In this document: piece by piece, positions 24,389 through 34,243 of the stretch
Numbering within the stretch: position 1 is the stretch's first letter
Layout of the letters: every line of letters starts with the position of its first letter
NCBI RefSeq assembly: GCF_002179165.1
Contig: NZ_NFNY01000082.1
Span: 1 to 55,880, forward strand
From: Campylobacter jejuni
GTDB taxonomy: Bacteria > Campylobacterota > Campylobacteria > Campylobacterales > Campylobacteraceae
Length of the DNA: 55,880 nt
Reading direction: 5' to 3'
Position numbers and translations under genes: made by a program
The notes under the pieces: generated by a model
The model's input: the letters and a program-made list of their open reading frames with translations, nothing else
Databases searched by the model: none
Told to the model about the DNA's origin: nothing

Positions 24389-25591
24389 ATGAGTGATATT
24401 ATTTCTATAAAAGATCTTGATTTAACAAAGAAAAAAGTTTTCATAAGATGTGATTTTAACGTTCCGCAAGATGATTTTTTAAATATCACTGATGATAGAC
24501 GCATAAGATCGGCAATTCCTACGATAAGATATTGTTTGGATAATGGTTGTAGCGTGATTTTAGCTTCGCATTTAGGTCGCCCAAAGGAAATCAGTTCAAA
24601 ATACTCTTTAGAACCTGTTGCAAAACGCCTAGCAAGACTTATGGATAAAGAAGTGATTATGGCTAAGGATATCATAGGCGAAGATGCTAAAACTAAGGCT
24701 GCAAATTTAAAAGCAGGTGAAATTTTAATGCTTGAAAATTTGCGTTTTGAAAAAGGTGAAACCAAAAACGATGAAATTTTAGCCAAAGAATTAGCCTCTT
24801 TTGCAGAGGTTTATATCAATGACGCTTTTGGTGTGTGCCACAGGGCACATTCTAGCGTTGAAGCTATCACTAAATTTTTTGATGAAAATCACAAAGGTGC
24901 AGGGTTTTTACTCCAAAAAGAAATTGAATTCGCTGAAAATCTTATTAAACGCCCTGCTAGACCTTTCGTAGCCGTTGTGGGCGGATCAAAGGTAAGTGGA
25001 AAACTTCAAGCGCTTACAAATTTACTTCCAAAGGTTGATAAGCTTATTATTGGTGGCGGTATGGCATTTACCTTTTTAAAAGCACAAGGTTATGATATAG
25101 GAAATTCACTTTTAGAGGAAGAACTTTTAGAAGAAGCCAATAAAATTCTCACAAAAGGAAAGAATTTAGGCGTTAAAATTTATTTACCTGTTGATGTAGT
25201 CGCTGCACCTGCTTGTTCTCAAGAATCGCCTATGAAATTTGTGCCTTCTCAAGAAATTCCAAGCGGTTGGATGGGGCTTGATATAGGACCTGCTAGTGTG
25301 AGACTTTTTAAAGAAGCTATTTCTGACGCACAAACGATTTGGTGGAATGGCCCTATGGGTGTTTTTGAAATCGATAAATTTTCAAAAGGCAGTATAAAAA
25401 TGAGTCATGCAATAAGTGATGGACACGCAACTTCTGTTGTGGGTGGTGGCGATACTGCTGATGTAGTTGCAAGAGCAGGTGATGCAGATGAAATGACTTT
25501 TATCTCCACAGGTGGCGGTGCGTCGCTTGAGCTTATCGAGGGTAAAGAATTGCCAGGCGTGAAAGTTTTAAGAGCTAAGGAAGCACAATGA
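24389..25591 (+). CDS. pgk: Phosphoglycerate kinase
   Basis: A 400-aa glycolytic and gluconeogenic kinase between 1,3-bisphosphoglycerate and 3-phosphoglycerate. [13 protein letters not shown] (about 19-31) is the substrate-binding start, [12 protein letters not shown] and SHLGRPK follow. [13 protein letters not shown] and [14 protein letters not shown] belong to the hinge, and WNGPMGVFE (about 326) with [10 protein letters not shown] is the nucleotide part. ATGATG at 24386-24391 leaves two possible starts; I chose the second, which gives MSDII. It overlaps tpiA by 4 bases. Confidence 0.96.
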   Translation: MSDIISIKDLDLTKKKVFIRCDFNVPQDDFLNITDDRRIRSAIPTIRYCLDNGCSVILASHLGRPKEISSKYSLEPVAKRLARLMDKEVIMAKDIIGEDAKTKAANLKAGEILMLENLRFEKGETKNDEILAKELASFAEVYINDAFGVCHRAHSSVEAITKFFDENHKGAGFLLQKEIEFAENLIKRPARPFVAVVGGSKVSGKLQALTNLLPKVDKLIIGGGMAFTFLKAQGYDIGNSLLEEELLEEANKILTKGKNLGVKIYLPVDVVAAPACSQESPMKFVPSQEIPSGWMGLDIGPASVRLFKEAISDAQTIWWNGPMGVFEIDKFSKGSIKMSHAISDGHATSVVGGGDTADVVARAGDADEMTFISTGGGASLELIEGKELPGVKVLRAKEAQ

Positions 25592-26259
25592 TATTTGCCG
25601 CAAATTTAAAATGCAATCATACAAGATCAAGTTTTAAACTTTATGCAAATACCTTAAATGAAGCTATAAAAAGCACAAATGATGAAATCATTGTTTTTCC
25701 GTCAAGTATAGCATTTTTAGAAGATGAGTTAAATTTCACACAAGGAGCGCAAAATTTCTATCCTTGCATAAACGGAGCATTTACAGGCGAAATCGGCAAA
25801 ATGCATCTAGATGAATTTGGTATAAAATGCGTTTTGATAGGGCATTCTGAAAGAAGAGTTTTAGGCGATGAAAATTTAATCAAAGCTAAATTTGACTTCG
25901 CTAAAGAGCAAAATTATAAAATTATTTTTTGTATAGGTGAAGATTTAGAGACTAAAAATCAAAATAAAACTTTAGAATTCTTAGAAAAACAATTAAAAAT
26001 TATTGACTTAAATTATGAAAATTTAATCATCGCTTATGAGCCTATTTATTCTATAGGAAGTGGAGTGAGTGCGACAAAAGAAGATATTAGCAAGGTGCTT
26101 GAATTCATTTTTTCATTTAGTAAAGCACCTTTGCTTTATGGCGGAAGTGTGAATGAAAATAATATCAAAGAAATTTTAGCTATTAATCATTGTAGCGGAG
26201 TTTTGGTTGGATCTGCGGCTTTGAAAGTAGAAAATTTTATAAAATTAATTAAAGGATAA
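25588..26259 (+). CDS. tpiA: Triosephosphate isomerase
   Basis: A 223-aa enzyme, shorter than the usual 250 as is typical of Campylobacterota, interconverting dihydroxyacetone phosphate and glyceraldehyde 3-phosphate. [14 protein letters not shown] carries the active-site Lys (family usually GNWKMN), LIGHSERR the catalytic His, [13 protein letters not shown] the catalytic Glu and flexible loop 6, and [11 protein letters not shown] the phosphate loop. It starts inside the pgk stop and is 3 bases from fabI, so gapA-pgk-tpiA-fabI-hydA2 reads as one operon. Confidence 0.96.
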   Translation: MIFAANLKCNHTRSSFKLYANTLNEAIKSTNDEIIVFPSSIAFLEDELNFTQGAQNFYPCINGAFTGEIGKMHLDEFGIKCVLIGHSERRVLGDENLIKAKFDFAKEQNYKIIFCIGEDLETKNQNKTLEFLEKQLKIIDLNYENLIIAYEPIYSIGSGVSATKEDISKVLEFIFSFSKAPLLYGGSVNENNIKEILAINHCSGVLVGSAALKVENFIKLIKG

Positions 26260-27087
<828 letters not shown>

Positions 27088-27089
27088 AA

Positions 27090-28586
27090 ATGGCAAAGCT
27101 TAGCAACGAAGAATTAAAAGAAATACTCACAAAACGCATTGCTAAAATTGAAAATTTAGCAGATAACAAAACTATCAACGAAGAAAGTGTTAAAACTCTT
27201 GCTAAGCATTTATCTTTAGGCAATGAAATTGTGCCTTTAGCGTTGAAATTTTTTCAAATTGTACCAAAAATGAAAGTCGTTTGGCTTCATCTTTGCGAAT
27301 GTACAGGGTGTAGTGAGAGTTTGTTGCGTTCAGAACTTCCTAGTTTTGATGAATTTATTTTTGATTTTTTTTCTTTAGAATACCATGAAACTTTAATGGC
27401 TGCAAATGGAACTAAGGCTGAAGAACTTTTAGAGGAAGTTTTAGAAGATGACTTTGTTTTAGCTGTAGAAGGCGGTGTTGCAGCAATTGATACCTTTTTT
27501 CTAACCATTGGAGCAAAAGGCGAAAGCGGCTTTGAAATTCTTAATAAACTAGCCGCCAAAGCTAAGGCTATTTTTGCAGTAGGCACCTGCTCGAGCTATG
27601 GCGGAATCCAAGCTGCTTATCCAAATCCTAGTAAAACTTGCGGTATAAGCGAAGTCTTAAGCCAAAAAGTAGTCAATGTCCCAGGTTGTCCGCCAAGTGA
27701 TGTTAATATCATAGCAAATTTGGCTTTTTTTGCACTTTTTGATACTTTACCAGAACTTGACGCACAAAATAGACCCGTATGGGCTTATGGAAAATGTTTG
27801 CATGATTTATGTGAAAGAAAAGCTAAATTTGAAAGTGGCATTTTTGCGGATACTTTTGATGATGAAAAGGCTAAAAATGGGGCTTGTTTATTTAAAATAG
27901 GTTGTAAAGGACCTTATACTTATAATAATTGCCCTAAAGTGAAATTTAATGCTAAAACCTCATGGCCAGTAGCCGCAGGGCATGGATGTATTGCTTGTAG
28001 TGAAAAAAATTTTTGGGATGAATTTGGAAATTATGAAAAACCTATGGCAAATATTTTTTCTTATTCTAAGCTTACAAATTCAGATCAAAGTGTGGAATTT
28101 GCACTCAAAAATCAGATTGAAATTTTATCAACTATGGATTTTGAATTTGAAAGCAATATAAAACTCATTTTGCAAAATATAGCCAAAAACAAGCTTGGGG
28201 CATTGTTGGTAGAAAACTATAAAAAAAGCTTTGAAAAAAACTATCATTTTATAGAACAAAATTTTGATGAAAATTCTCAAATTTCAAGTGATATTTGGAA
28301 ATATTTTGAAATTAATTTTATTTTAGCAAAAGGTGAATTTTTAAAAGATAAAAATGATTTTTTAAATGCAGCAAAAAATTATGCTTTTAAACATGCAAGT
28401 CCTTATGATTTTAAACTAAGTCTTAATACCGAGAAATCAAAGCTTGATATCAGTAAATCTTTCCGTATGCCTTTGATTTATCTTTGTGGCGGGCTTGATT
28501 TTGAAGGTATCGCTTTTAGCGCTTTAAAAGCTTTTGAGAAAAGCATTCAAAGCGTTGTGGAATTTAACGAGCAAAAAGTAGGCTAA
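27090..28586 (+). CDS. hydA2: Orphan NiFe-hydrogenase small-subunit-like protein HydA2
   Basis: 498 aa. The first 320 residues are a hydrogenase small subunit with every iron-sulfur ligand region: HLCECTGCSESLLR (about 68-81), FAVGTCSSYGGIQAA (about 166), VNVPGCPPSDVN (about 195), LHDLCERKAKF, then CLFKIGCKGPYTYNNCP and GHGCIACSEKNFWDE. There is no twin-arginine signal, so it stays in the cytoplasm. In place of the membrane anchor there is a C-terminal domain of about 170 residues with no recognised fold. No large subunit is nearby. Helicobacter and Wolinella HydE, needed for hydrogenase activity, is similar in size, so a maturation role is more likely than catalysis. It overlaps feoB tail to tail by 4 bases. 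Confidence 0.85.
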   Translation: MAKLSNEELKEILTKRIAKIENLADNKTINEESVKTLAKHLSLGNEIVPLALKFFQIVPKMKVVWLHLCECTGCSESLLRSELPSFDEFIFDFFSLEYHETLMAANGTKAEELLEEVLEDDFVLAVEGGVAAIDTFFLTIGAKGESGFEILNKLAAKAKAIFAVGTCSSYGGIQAAYPNPSKTCGISEVLSQKVVNVPGCPPSDVNIIANLAFFALFDTLPELDAQNRPVWAYGKCLHDLCERKAKFESGIFADTFDDEKAKNGACLFKIGCKGPYTYNNCPKVKFNAKTSWPVAAGHGCIACSEKNFWDEFGNYEKPMANIFSYSKLTNSDQSVEFALKNQIEILSTMDFEFESNIKLILQNIAKNKLGALLVENYKKSFEKNYHFIEQNFDENSQISSDIWKYFEINFILAKGEFLKDKNDFLNAAKNYAFKHASPYDFKLSLNTEKSKLDISKSFRMPLIYLCGGLDFEGIAFSALKAFEKSIQSVVEFNEQKVG

Positions 28587-30433
28587 TTTATTACAAATTT
28601 TGCGATATTTAAGCCTATAAAAGCCACTATATAAGCACTTATGCAGGTAAAAAGAAAAAGGAAGAAAGTGTATTTTAATTTTCCACTTTCTTTTGAAAAA
28701 ACAATAGTGGCTGCAAAGCAAGGATTGTAAATCATTACAAATAAAATATAAGCCACCGCAGTTGGAAATGGGATAGCGTTTGCAATGGTTTCTCTTAAAG
28801 CCAAATTTCCTTCATCCACTTCAGAACCTAAAGAATAAAGCACTCCCATAGTAGAAATCATCACCTCTTTAGCTGCTAAACCACTGACTAAAGAAACGCT
28901 TAATTTCCAGTCAAGCTCAAGCGGAGCAAATATAGGTTCGATGGCTTTGCCAAATTGCCCTAAATAGCTATTTTCAATAGCAAGTTCTTGTTTTTCTAAT
29001 TCACTCAAATTTACATTAGTAACATTATTTTGTGGAAAGTTACTTGCAAACCATATAAGCAAAGATGCTAAAAGTATGAAAGTCCCAGCCTTTTTAAGAT
29101 ACATTTTAGCCTTATTATAAACCATAAACCAAACCAAGTGCCAATTTGGCATACGGTATTTTGGCATTTCCATAACAAAAGGCTCATCAAGTCCGCGAAA
29201 AGCTGTCATTCTTAAAAGCTTTGCTGCACAAAGTCCCAAAATCGCACCTAAAATGTAAATTCCAAAAAGATAATTTCCTGCTTTTTCACTTGGAAAAAAA
29301 GCACCGATGAAAAGTACATAAACAGGAAGTCTCGCGCCACAACTCATAAAATTGATAACAAAAAGAGTTAAAAGTCTATCTCTTTTATTTTTAAGCGTGC
29401 GTGTCGCCATAAAAGCAGGAACAGAACAACCAAAGCCTGTGATAAGTGGAATAAAACTTTTTCCATGTAAGCCAAATTTATATAAAATCCCATCAAGTAA
29501 AAAAGCCACTCTTGACATATAGCCTGTAGTTTCTAAAAGTGCAATACCAAAAAATAAAATGATGATATTAGGTAAAAATAATATCACAGCGCCCACACCT
29601 GCAATCACACCATCGGCTAAAGCCGAAGCAAGAAAAGTGTTGGGAATATTATTTTTTATTAAATCGCCTAAAGCAGTAAAACCTGATTCTATGTAATCCA
29701 TAGGAATTTGACCCAAACTAAAAGTTAGTTGAAATAAAGCCCACATAAAAAATAAAAATATAGGCAAACCAAATATTTTATGAATAAGCAAAGCATCAAT
29801 TTTTTTTGTAAGATTTTTTTCTTTTTTGGTATAAGTAATCACTTTATTTGAAAGATCATTAGCGTAATTTAATAATTCTTCTTTTGCTAAATTTTTTTCA
29901 CAAAGTAGGGTGGAAAATTTAGATTTTGGTATGAATTTGCTTTCAAATAAAGTGATAATTTTATCAAGTAAAAGTTCTAAGTTTTCTTTTGTTTTGGCTG
30001 AAATTTGCAAAACATTAATGTTTAATTCTTGACTTAAAATTTCACTTTGAAGTTTTATACCTTCTTTTTTAGCTTCATCACACATATTTAAAGCCAAAAG
30101 CATTTTTTTATTAAGATTTAATAATTCTAGACTAAAGATAAGATTGCGTTCTAAATTTGTGGCATCTAAAACATTGACTATGATATCATAATTTTTACTT
30201 TCTAAAAAATGGCGAGTAATTTTTTCTTCTTCGCTATAGCCATCCAAAGAATAAGTTCCAGGTAGATCAATAATCTCAAATTCATAATTTTTGTAACGCG
30301 TCTTTGCCATAGCCTTTTCTATGGTAACACCGCTAAAATTTCCCACTTTCATATTGGCTTTGCAAAGTGCATTAATAAGCAAACTTTTACCAACATTAGG
30401 CTGTCCTGCAAGTGCGATAGTGATTTTTTTCAT
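28583..30433 (-). CDS. feoB: Ferrous iron transport protein B
   Basis: A 616-aa inner-membrane Fe(II) transporter with an N-terminal G domain: ALAGQPNVGKSLLINAL (G1), DLPGTYSLDGYSEEE (G3), NVLDATNLERN and LALNMCDEA (G4). These are followed by a helical linker and about 8-10 membrane helices with FLPNIIILFFGIALLETTGY, GFGCSVPAFMATRTL (Gate region) and SLVSGLAAKEVMISTMGV. The size is short compared with E. coli FeoB (773) because the linker and C-terminus are reduced. It overlaps feoA by 4 bases. Appears intact; it is the main ferrous iron uptake route in C. jejuni. Confidence 0.96.
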   Translation of the reverse strand: MKKITIALAGQPNVGKSLLINALCKANMKVGNFSGVTIEKAMAKTRYKNYEFEIIDLPGTYSLDGYSEEEKITRHFLESKNYDIIVNVLDATNLERNLIFSLELLNLNKKMLLALNMCDEAKKEGIKLQSEILSQELNINVLQISAKTKENLELLLDKIITLFESKFIPKSKFSTLLCEKNLAKEELLNYANDLSNKVITYTKKEKNLTKKIDALLIHKIFGLPIFLFFMWALFQLTFSLGQIPMDYIESGFTALGDLIKNNIPNTFLASALADGVIAGVGAVILFLPNIIILFFGIALLETTGYMSRVAFLLDGILYKFGLHGKSFIPLITGFGCSVPAFMATRTLKNKRDRLLTLFVINFMSCGARLPVYVLFIGAFFPSEKAGNYLFGIYILGAILGLCAAKLLRMTAFRGLDEPFVMEMPKYRMPNWHLVWFMVYNKAKMYLKKAGTFILLASLLIWFASNFPQNNVTNVNLSELEKQELAIENSYLGQFGKAIEPIFAPLELDWKLSVSLVSGLAAKEVMISTMGVLYSLGSEVDEGNLALRETIANAIPFPTAVAYILFVMIYNPCFAATIVFSKESGKLKYTFFLFLFTCISAYIVAFIGLNIAKFVIN

Positions 30434-30654
30434 ATAGGCTCTACTTCAATAGTTTTGGCTTCATTTGATCTTAAGATTACGCAAGTACTTTCAAATTCTA
30501 TCATGATTGTTGCTTTTTTTAAAGAAGAATGAATTTTTTTTAATTTTTTATTTTTCATAAAACCAAAGCTCAAAAGCCTAGAATGAAGTTCTTTTGTAGC
30601 TTTGATTTCTTTGATAATTGCATCTTGCCCGTCTTTTAAATCATTAAGACTCAT
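30430..30654 (-). CDS. feoA: Ferrous iron transport protein A
   Basis: A 74-aa SH3-like cytoplasmic partner of FeoB. SLNDLKDGQDAIIKEIKATK and HSRLLSFGFMKNKKLKKI give the family pattern (Lxxlxxgxxgxixxi ... LxxmGfxxgxxv). ATG at 30654 is only 9 bases from the ridA stop at 30664, with a weak AAAGAA site, so ridA, feoA and feoB read as one transcript here. In NCTC 11168 several genes separate them. Confidence 0.93.
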   Translation of the reverse strand: MSLNDLKDGQDAIIKEIKATKELHSRLLSFGFMKNKKLKKIHSSLKKATIMIEFESTCVILRSNEAKTIEVEPI

Positions 30655-30663
30655 TTTTATTCT

Positions 30664-31023
30664 TTATTTGCTTGCTATTACTTCAATTTCTATTTTTGCA
30701 TTTTTAGGTAAATCTTTAACCGCAAAAGCACTTCTAGCAGGATAAGGGGCTTTAAAAAATTCTGAATACACTTCATTAAAAGCGGCAAAATCTGAAATAT
30801 CTGCTAAAAAACAAGTGGTTTTAATTACCTTATCGTAAGAAATTCCATTTTCTTCTAAAATAGCACCAATGTTTTTTAAAGATTGTTTAGTTTGTTCTTT
30901 AATATCAGAGTTTTCTATCTCGCCTGAAGATGGGTTAATAGGAAGTTGTCCTGATATAAAGAGTAAACCATTTGCTTCTCTATAAGCTGAATAAGGGCCG
31001 ATAGCCTTTGGATAATTTGACAT
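30664..31023 (-). CDS. ridA: RidA/YjgF family enamine/imine deaminase
   Basis: A 119-aa trimeric protein that hydrolyses reactive enamine/imine intermediates made by PLP enzymes. Visible are GPYSAYREANGLLFISGQLP with the IG-PYS start, VIKTTCFLADISDFAAFNEV, and PARSAFAVKDLPKNAKIEIE with the conserved Arg (about residue 100) that binds carboxylates. Length is normal. It has its own promoter-like box upstream (-10 at 31053-31058) and lies at the head of feoAB. Confidence 0.93.
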   Translation of the reverse strand: MSNYPKAIGPYSAYREANGLLFISGQLPINPSSGEIENSDIKEQTKQSLKNIGAILEENGISYDKVIKTTCFLADISDFAAFNEVYSEFFKAPYPARSAFAVKDLPKNAKIEIEVIASK

Positions 31024-31032
31024 TAATTCTCC

Positions 31033-31058
31033 TTTTAATTTAAATTAAAATCATTTTA
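31033..31058 (-). promoter_or_regulatory. ridA-feoAB promoter with 18-bp palindrome
   Basis: On the minus strand, TTTGGATAAAAT places a -10 box at 31053-31058. Just downstream a perfect palindrome TTTTAATTTAAATTAAAA (31033-31050) sits between the -10 box and the AAGGAG ribosome site. Its place and AT-only sequence suit a repressor operator or a 5' hairpin. Fur control of these genes is reported in C. jejuni, but this is not a textbook Fur box. Confidence 0.5.
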
Positions 31059-31083
31059 TCCAAAAAAAATAAATTATTAAGTT

Positions 31084-31557
31084 TTATTTGCTCTTAAATA
31101 TCTGTAAAATTTTTAATGAGATTTTTTTAGCCAAGCTTTTTTTAGAATTTTTGCTTAAAAACTCTGCTACATCTTTACGGCCAAACATAATAGCAAAAGT
31201 ATAAGGCGTCATCCCTAAGCCATTGTTTTCATCAATATTTGCTCCATATTTAACCAAAAGTTCGCACATAGGCAAATAGCCTTTAAAACAAACCCCTGCA
31301 AGTGGAGTTTGACCGCGATCATTTTTCTCATCAACTTTCGCACCTTTTTCTAAAAGCATTTTGGCACACTCATAAGAATTATTATAAGCAGCAAGCATTA
31401 ATAAAGTATCGCCTTTGTGTGTTTTTAAATTGACATTAAGTCCTGCTTCTATCATGGTTTTTAGGTTTTCGCATTCATCATTTCTGGCAAAATTAAAAGC
31501 CATTTTGCAAAGCTCGGCAAATCTTTTTTCTTCTTCTAAACTTAAAGTCATCATCAT
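31084..31557 (-). CDS. Ankyrin-repeat protein linked to catalase (Cj1386-like)
   Basis: A 157-aa cytoplasmic protein with three to four ankyrin repeats: NVNLKTHKGDTLLMLAAYNN, KVDEKNDRGQTPLAGVCFKG and NIDENNGLGMTPYTFAIMFG, with the TPLxxA-type cores. The Campylobacter homologue has been reported to help haem reach catalase KatA, which is encoded just upstream on the same strand (57-bp gap with a hairpin). Three consecutive ATGs (31549-31557) follow AAGGA, so the exact start is uncertain by up to two codons. Confidence 0.92.
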   Translation of the reverse strand: MMMTLSLEEEKRFAELCKMAFNFARNDECENLKTMIEAGLNVNLKTHKGDTLLMLAAYNNSYECAKMLLEKGAKVDEKNDRGQTPLAGVCFKGYLPMCELLVKYGANIDENNGLGMTPYTFAIMFGRKDVAEFLSKNSKKSLAKKISLKILQIFKSK

Positions 31558-31586
31558 TTTTCCTTTAAATATTTATAATCTTTAGT

Positions 31587-31607
31587 TTGCCACCTTTTAA
31601 GTGGCAA
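31587..31607 (-). terminator. Hairpin between katA and the ankyrin gene
   Basis: TTGCCAC / GTGGCAA, 7-bp stem, 7-base loop, 8 bases past the katA stop. There is little T run on the minus strand, so it may only attenuate readthrough from katA or protect the katA mRNA end. Confidence 0.6.
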
Positions 31608-31614
31608 GTAAAAA

Positions 31615-33039
31615 TTATTTTCCTAAAGCTTTTTTCACTCCATTTGCATAATCGCTTGAAATTTTTTCAAAATGATTTAAAGCTCTAGTGATAATTTTTT
31701 CATCTACCCCTTTCATAGAAGCAGCAATATTGTTAAAAAGTTGTGCTTTTTGATTATCATTCATGATATTAAATAAAGCTCTTGGTTGAGTGTAAAAATC
31801 ATCATCTAGTGGTGCAAATCTTTGTGCTACGTTATCTATAGCAAGATCAGGCTCAAGATAGTTTTTATCTTCTTTTGGGCTATAATCATAACTATTTGGT
31901 TCATAATAAGCCGCCTCATTTTTATAGCTGTCAAAATTCATCGCACCTGCGACATTGTAGGTATTTACTTCGCTTTTAGCACGATTTACAGGAAGTAAAT
32001 GATAATTTGTTCCTATGCGATATCTGTGTGCATCAGGGTATGAAAAAATTCTAGCTTGAAGCATTTTGTCAGGACTAAAACCAATGCCAGGAACTATATT
32101 GCTAGGACTAAAGGCTGCTTGTTCAACTTCATTAAAGTAATTTTGTGGATTTTTATTTAAAATCATCTCACCAATATCCATTAAAGGAACTATGCTGTGT
32201 GGCCAAATTTTAGTTAAATCAAAAGGATTAAATCCAAGTTTTTCTATGTCATTCTCAGCTAAAATTTGTACTTGCACTTTCCATTTTGGAAAATCTTTAT
32301 TTTCAATAGCTTCATAAAGATCTCTTTGGTGACTTTCTCTATCATCTGCAATGATTTTTGCTGCTTCTTCGTTAGTAAGATTTTTGATACCTTGCATGGT
32401 TTTAAAATGGAATTTTACCCAAAATCTTTCATTTTTATCGTTGATGAAGCTATAAGTATGACTTCCAAAGCCGTGCATATGGCGATAAGATGCAGGAATT
32501 CCTCTATCACTCATAAGTATGGTTACTTGGTGTAAGCTTTCAGGGCAAAGTGTCCAAAAATCCCAAGCCGCGTTGTTGCTTCTTAGATGAGTTCTTGGAT
32601 CTCTTTTTTGAGTATGAATAAAATCAGGGAATTTATAAGCATCACGGATGAAAAAAGTCGGGGTATTATTTCCCACTAAATCCCAGTTTCCTTCTTTAGT
32701 GTAAAATTTAATTGCAAAACCTCTTACATCGCGTTCCGCATCAGCTGCACCTGCTTCACCTGCAACGGTTGAAAAACGCAAGAAAAGAGGAGTGACTTCA
32801 TCCTTTTGAAAAATTTTAGCTTTGGTATAAGCACTTAAATCCGCAGTAATTTTTATCTCGCCATAAGCCCCGCTTCCTTTTGCATGAACAGTTCTTTCTG
32901 GAATTCTTTCTCTATTTTGATGAGCAAGCTTTTCAAGCAAAATATAATCTTGCATAAGTAAAGGTCCTTTGGCACCTGCACTTAATGAATTTTGATTATC
33001 AGCGACGATATTTCCAAAATCGTTAGTTAGTTTTTTCAT
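31615..33039 (-). CDS. katA: Catalase (haem monofunctional)
   Basis: A 474-aa small-subunit clade catalase that breaks down hydrogen peroxide. [20 protein letters not shown] contains the active-site His; [20 protein letters not shown] has the conserved Asn. [20 protein letters not shown] (about 330) has the proximal haem Tyr in the RxFxYxDxxRxRxG pattern. No signal peptide. ATG 33039 has AGGAG; the promoter lies in the shared region with the divergent operon. KatA is PerR- and iron-regulated in C. jejuni. The sequence is complete. Confidence 0.97.
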   Translation of the reverse strand: MKKLTNDFGNIVADNQNSLSAGAKGPLLMQDYILLEKLAHQNRERIPERTVHAKGSGAYGEIKITADLSAYTKAKIFQKDEVTPLFLRFSTVAGEAGAADAERDVRGFAIKFYTKEGNWDLVGNNTPTFFIRDAYKFPDFIHTQKRDPRTHLRSNNAAWDFWTLCPESLHQVTILMSDRGIPASYRHMHGFGSHTYSFINDKNERFWVKFHFKTMQGIKNLTNEEAAKIIADDRESHQRDLYEAIENKDFPKWKVQVQILAENDIEKLGFNPFDLTKIWPHSIVPLMDIGEMILNKNPQNYFNEVEQAAFSPSNIVPGIGFSPDKMLQARIFSYPDAHRYRIGTNYHLLPVNRAKSEVNTYNVAGAMNFDSYKNEAAYYEPNSYDYSPKEDKNYLEPDLAIDNVAQRFAPLDDDFYTQPRALFNIMNDNQKAQLFNNIAASMKGVDEKIITRALNHFEKISSDYANGVKKALGK

Positions 33040-33229
33040 TGTTTTCTCCTAAATAATAAATTTTATTAGTTGAGAAATTATATCTATTAAAAATTAAAAT
33101 TAACTGAAAAATATAGATAAATTTGTAATAAAATATAAAAAATGATAATAAATTTCAAAATAAATTTAGTTTGGATACATTATAATAATAATTATCAAAA
33201 TATATTACTAAAATCACAAAGGAGAAATT
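33040..33229. promoter_or_regulatory. Divergent iron/peroxide-type control region (katA and the DUF2325 operon)
   Basis: For katA, a minus-strand TATAAT is read at 33077-33082. For the right-hand operon, TATAAT is at 33181-33186, overlapped by the near-palindrome ATTATAATAATAATTATCA (33179-33197). This resembles Fur/PerR boxes of the TTATAATnATTATAA type. A second related stretch, ATGATAATAAATTTC, lies at 33142-33156. Family knowledge (KatA under PerR, right-hand genes under Fur) fits, but which protein binds where cannot be read from the sequence. Confidence 0.6.
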
Positions 33230-33547
33230 ATGTCAGTTTTGGTTATCGGTGCGGATGAAATCACACCTATTAAAGCGGTTTTATATGATTTGGGTGCTAA
33301 AAAAATAGAACATTGGGATGCACGAAATGAAAATAGAGTTAATCGCAAACCTATTCCTTGTGATACAGAATGTATTATTATGTTAACGAGTTTTTTAAAT
33401 CATAATACTATGAAAAAAATTAAGACCGAAGCAAAGAAAAGAAAAATTCCTCTTGTGTGTGCGAAAAGAAGTGTAAGTTGTGTCTATTGTGAATATTGTA
33501 AGGTTTTTAATTTAGATCAAAAGTTTTCTTGCTCCAAAGGATTGTAA
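33230..33547 (+). CDS. DUF2325 protein (Cj1384c-like)
   Basis: A 105-aa cytoplasmic protein. MSVLVIGADEITPIKAVLYD, DLGAKKIEHWDARN and CIIMLTSFLNHNTMKKIK fit DUF2325, a Rossmann-like small domain often found next to metal-related genes. A cysteine-rich tail (LVCAKRSVSCVYCEYCKVFN, then a final SC) could bind a metal or an iron-sulfur cluster. It opens an operon with the next gene (adjacent stop and start) and flavodoxin. Reported as iron-repressed in C. jejuni. Function is unknown. Confidence 0.85.
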   Translation: MSVLVIGADEITPIKAVLYDLGAKKIEHWDARNENRVNRKPIPCDTECIIMLTSFLNHNTMKKIKTEAKKRKIPLVCAKRSVSCVYCEYCKVFNLDQKFSCSKGL

Positions 33548-34243
33548 ATGTTTTTTGGTTTTGACAAAGAGCAAGAATTTGTGCCGAAAATTTATAGCCA
33601 TTTAGGCAAAGAAGAGCTTATAATAACTTTTTTAATTCAGTATAACGCTAGCGTGGGTAATACTCTAAAAATTCCACTTTCTTATACAAAAAACACAAAA
33701 ACTTTAAAAATGCTTTTTAGAAATTTTTTATACGATGCAATGCATATTTCTTTTGGTAAAATAAAAAAAATAAATATTAAAATCAGTCAATATGCTTTAT
33801 TGTTTCAAGAAAGAAAAAATTTCATTTTTAAAACTAAAATTACGAGAAAAATTGATTTTTTAAGACTTTTAAGAATTTATTTTAATGGTATTTGTTTTGA
33901 TGCTCAAATTTTATTCAGTACTTATGTGTATGATAAAATTTCTTGGCAAAATCGGGATAAAAATGTTATTGAAAACAATGGTTTGATTGTTATAGAGAAT
34001 AATTTTGCTATCTTACCGCTTTGCAAAGAAATCAATGTACAGAATTTAGAGATTGAAAATGAAATTCATAAAATATTAAACTTGATAAATTATAATCATT
34101 TTGACAAATTTTATATAGTTTGTCCGCGTAATGAAAATTTCACGCATTTTATTGAAATCAAACATTTTTTGTGTGATTTAAACAAAACTATGTTAAAATT
34201 AGTTCCGTATAAAATATCAAATCAACTTATAAGGAGAAAATAA
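33548..34243 (+). CDS. Hypothetical protein, iron-regulated locus (Cj1383c-like)
   Basis: A 231-aa soluble, basic protein with no recognised domain or signal peptide. It begins at the base after the DUF2325 stop, and its own stop overlaps the fldA ATG by one base, so it is translated in a three-gene unit. Features are several Lys-rich stretches (FGKIKKINIKISQ, KTKITRKIDFLRLLR) and a C-terminal half of alternating strands and helices (FDKFYIVCPRNENF). Its constant place between DUF2325 and flavodoxin suggests a part in iron or redox adaptation, an inference from neighbours. Confidence 0.8.
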   Translation: MFFGFDKEQEFVPKIYSHLGKEELIITFLIQYNASVGNTLKIPLSYTKNTKTLKMLFRNFLYDAMHISFGKIKKINIKISQYALLFQERKNFIFKTKITRKIDFLRLLRIYFNGICFDAQILFSTYVYDKISWQNRDKNVIENNGLIVIENNFAILPLCKEINVQNLEIENEIHKILNLINYNHFDKFYIVCPRNENFTHFIEIKHFLCDLNKTMLKLVPYKISNQLIRRK

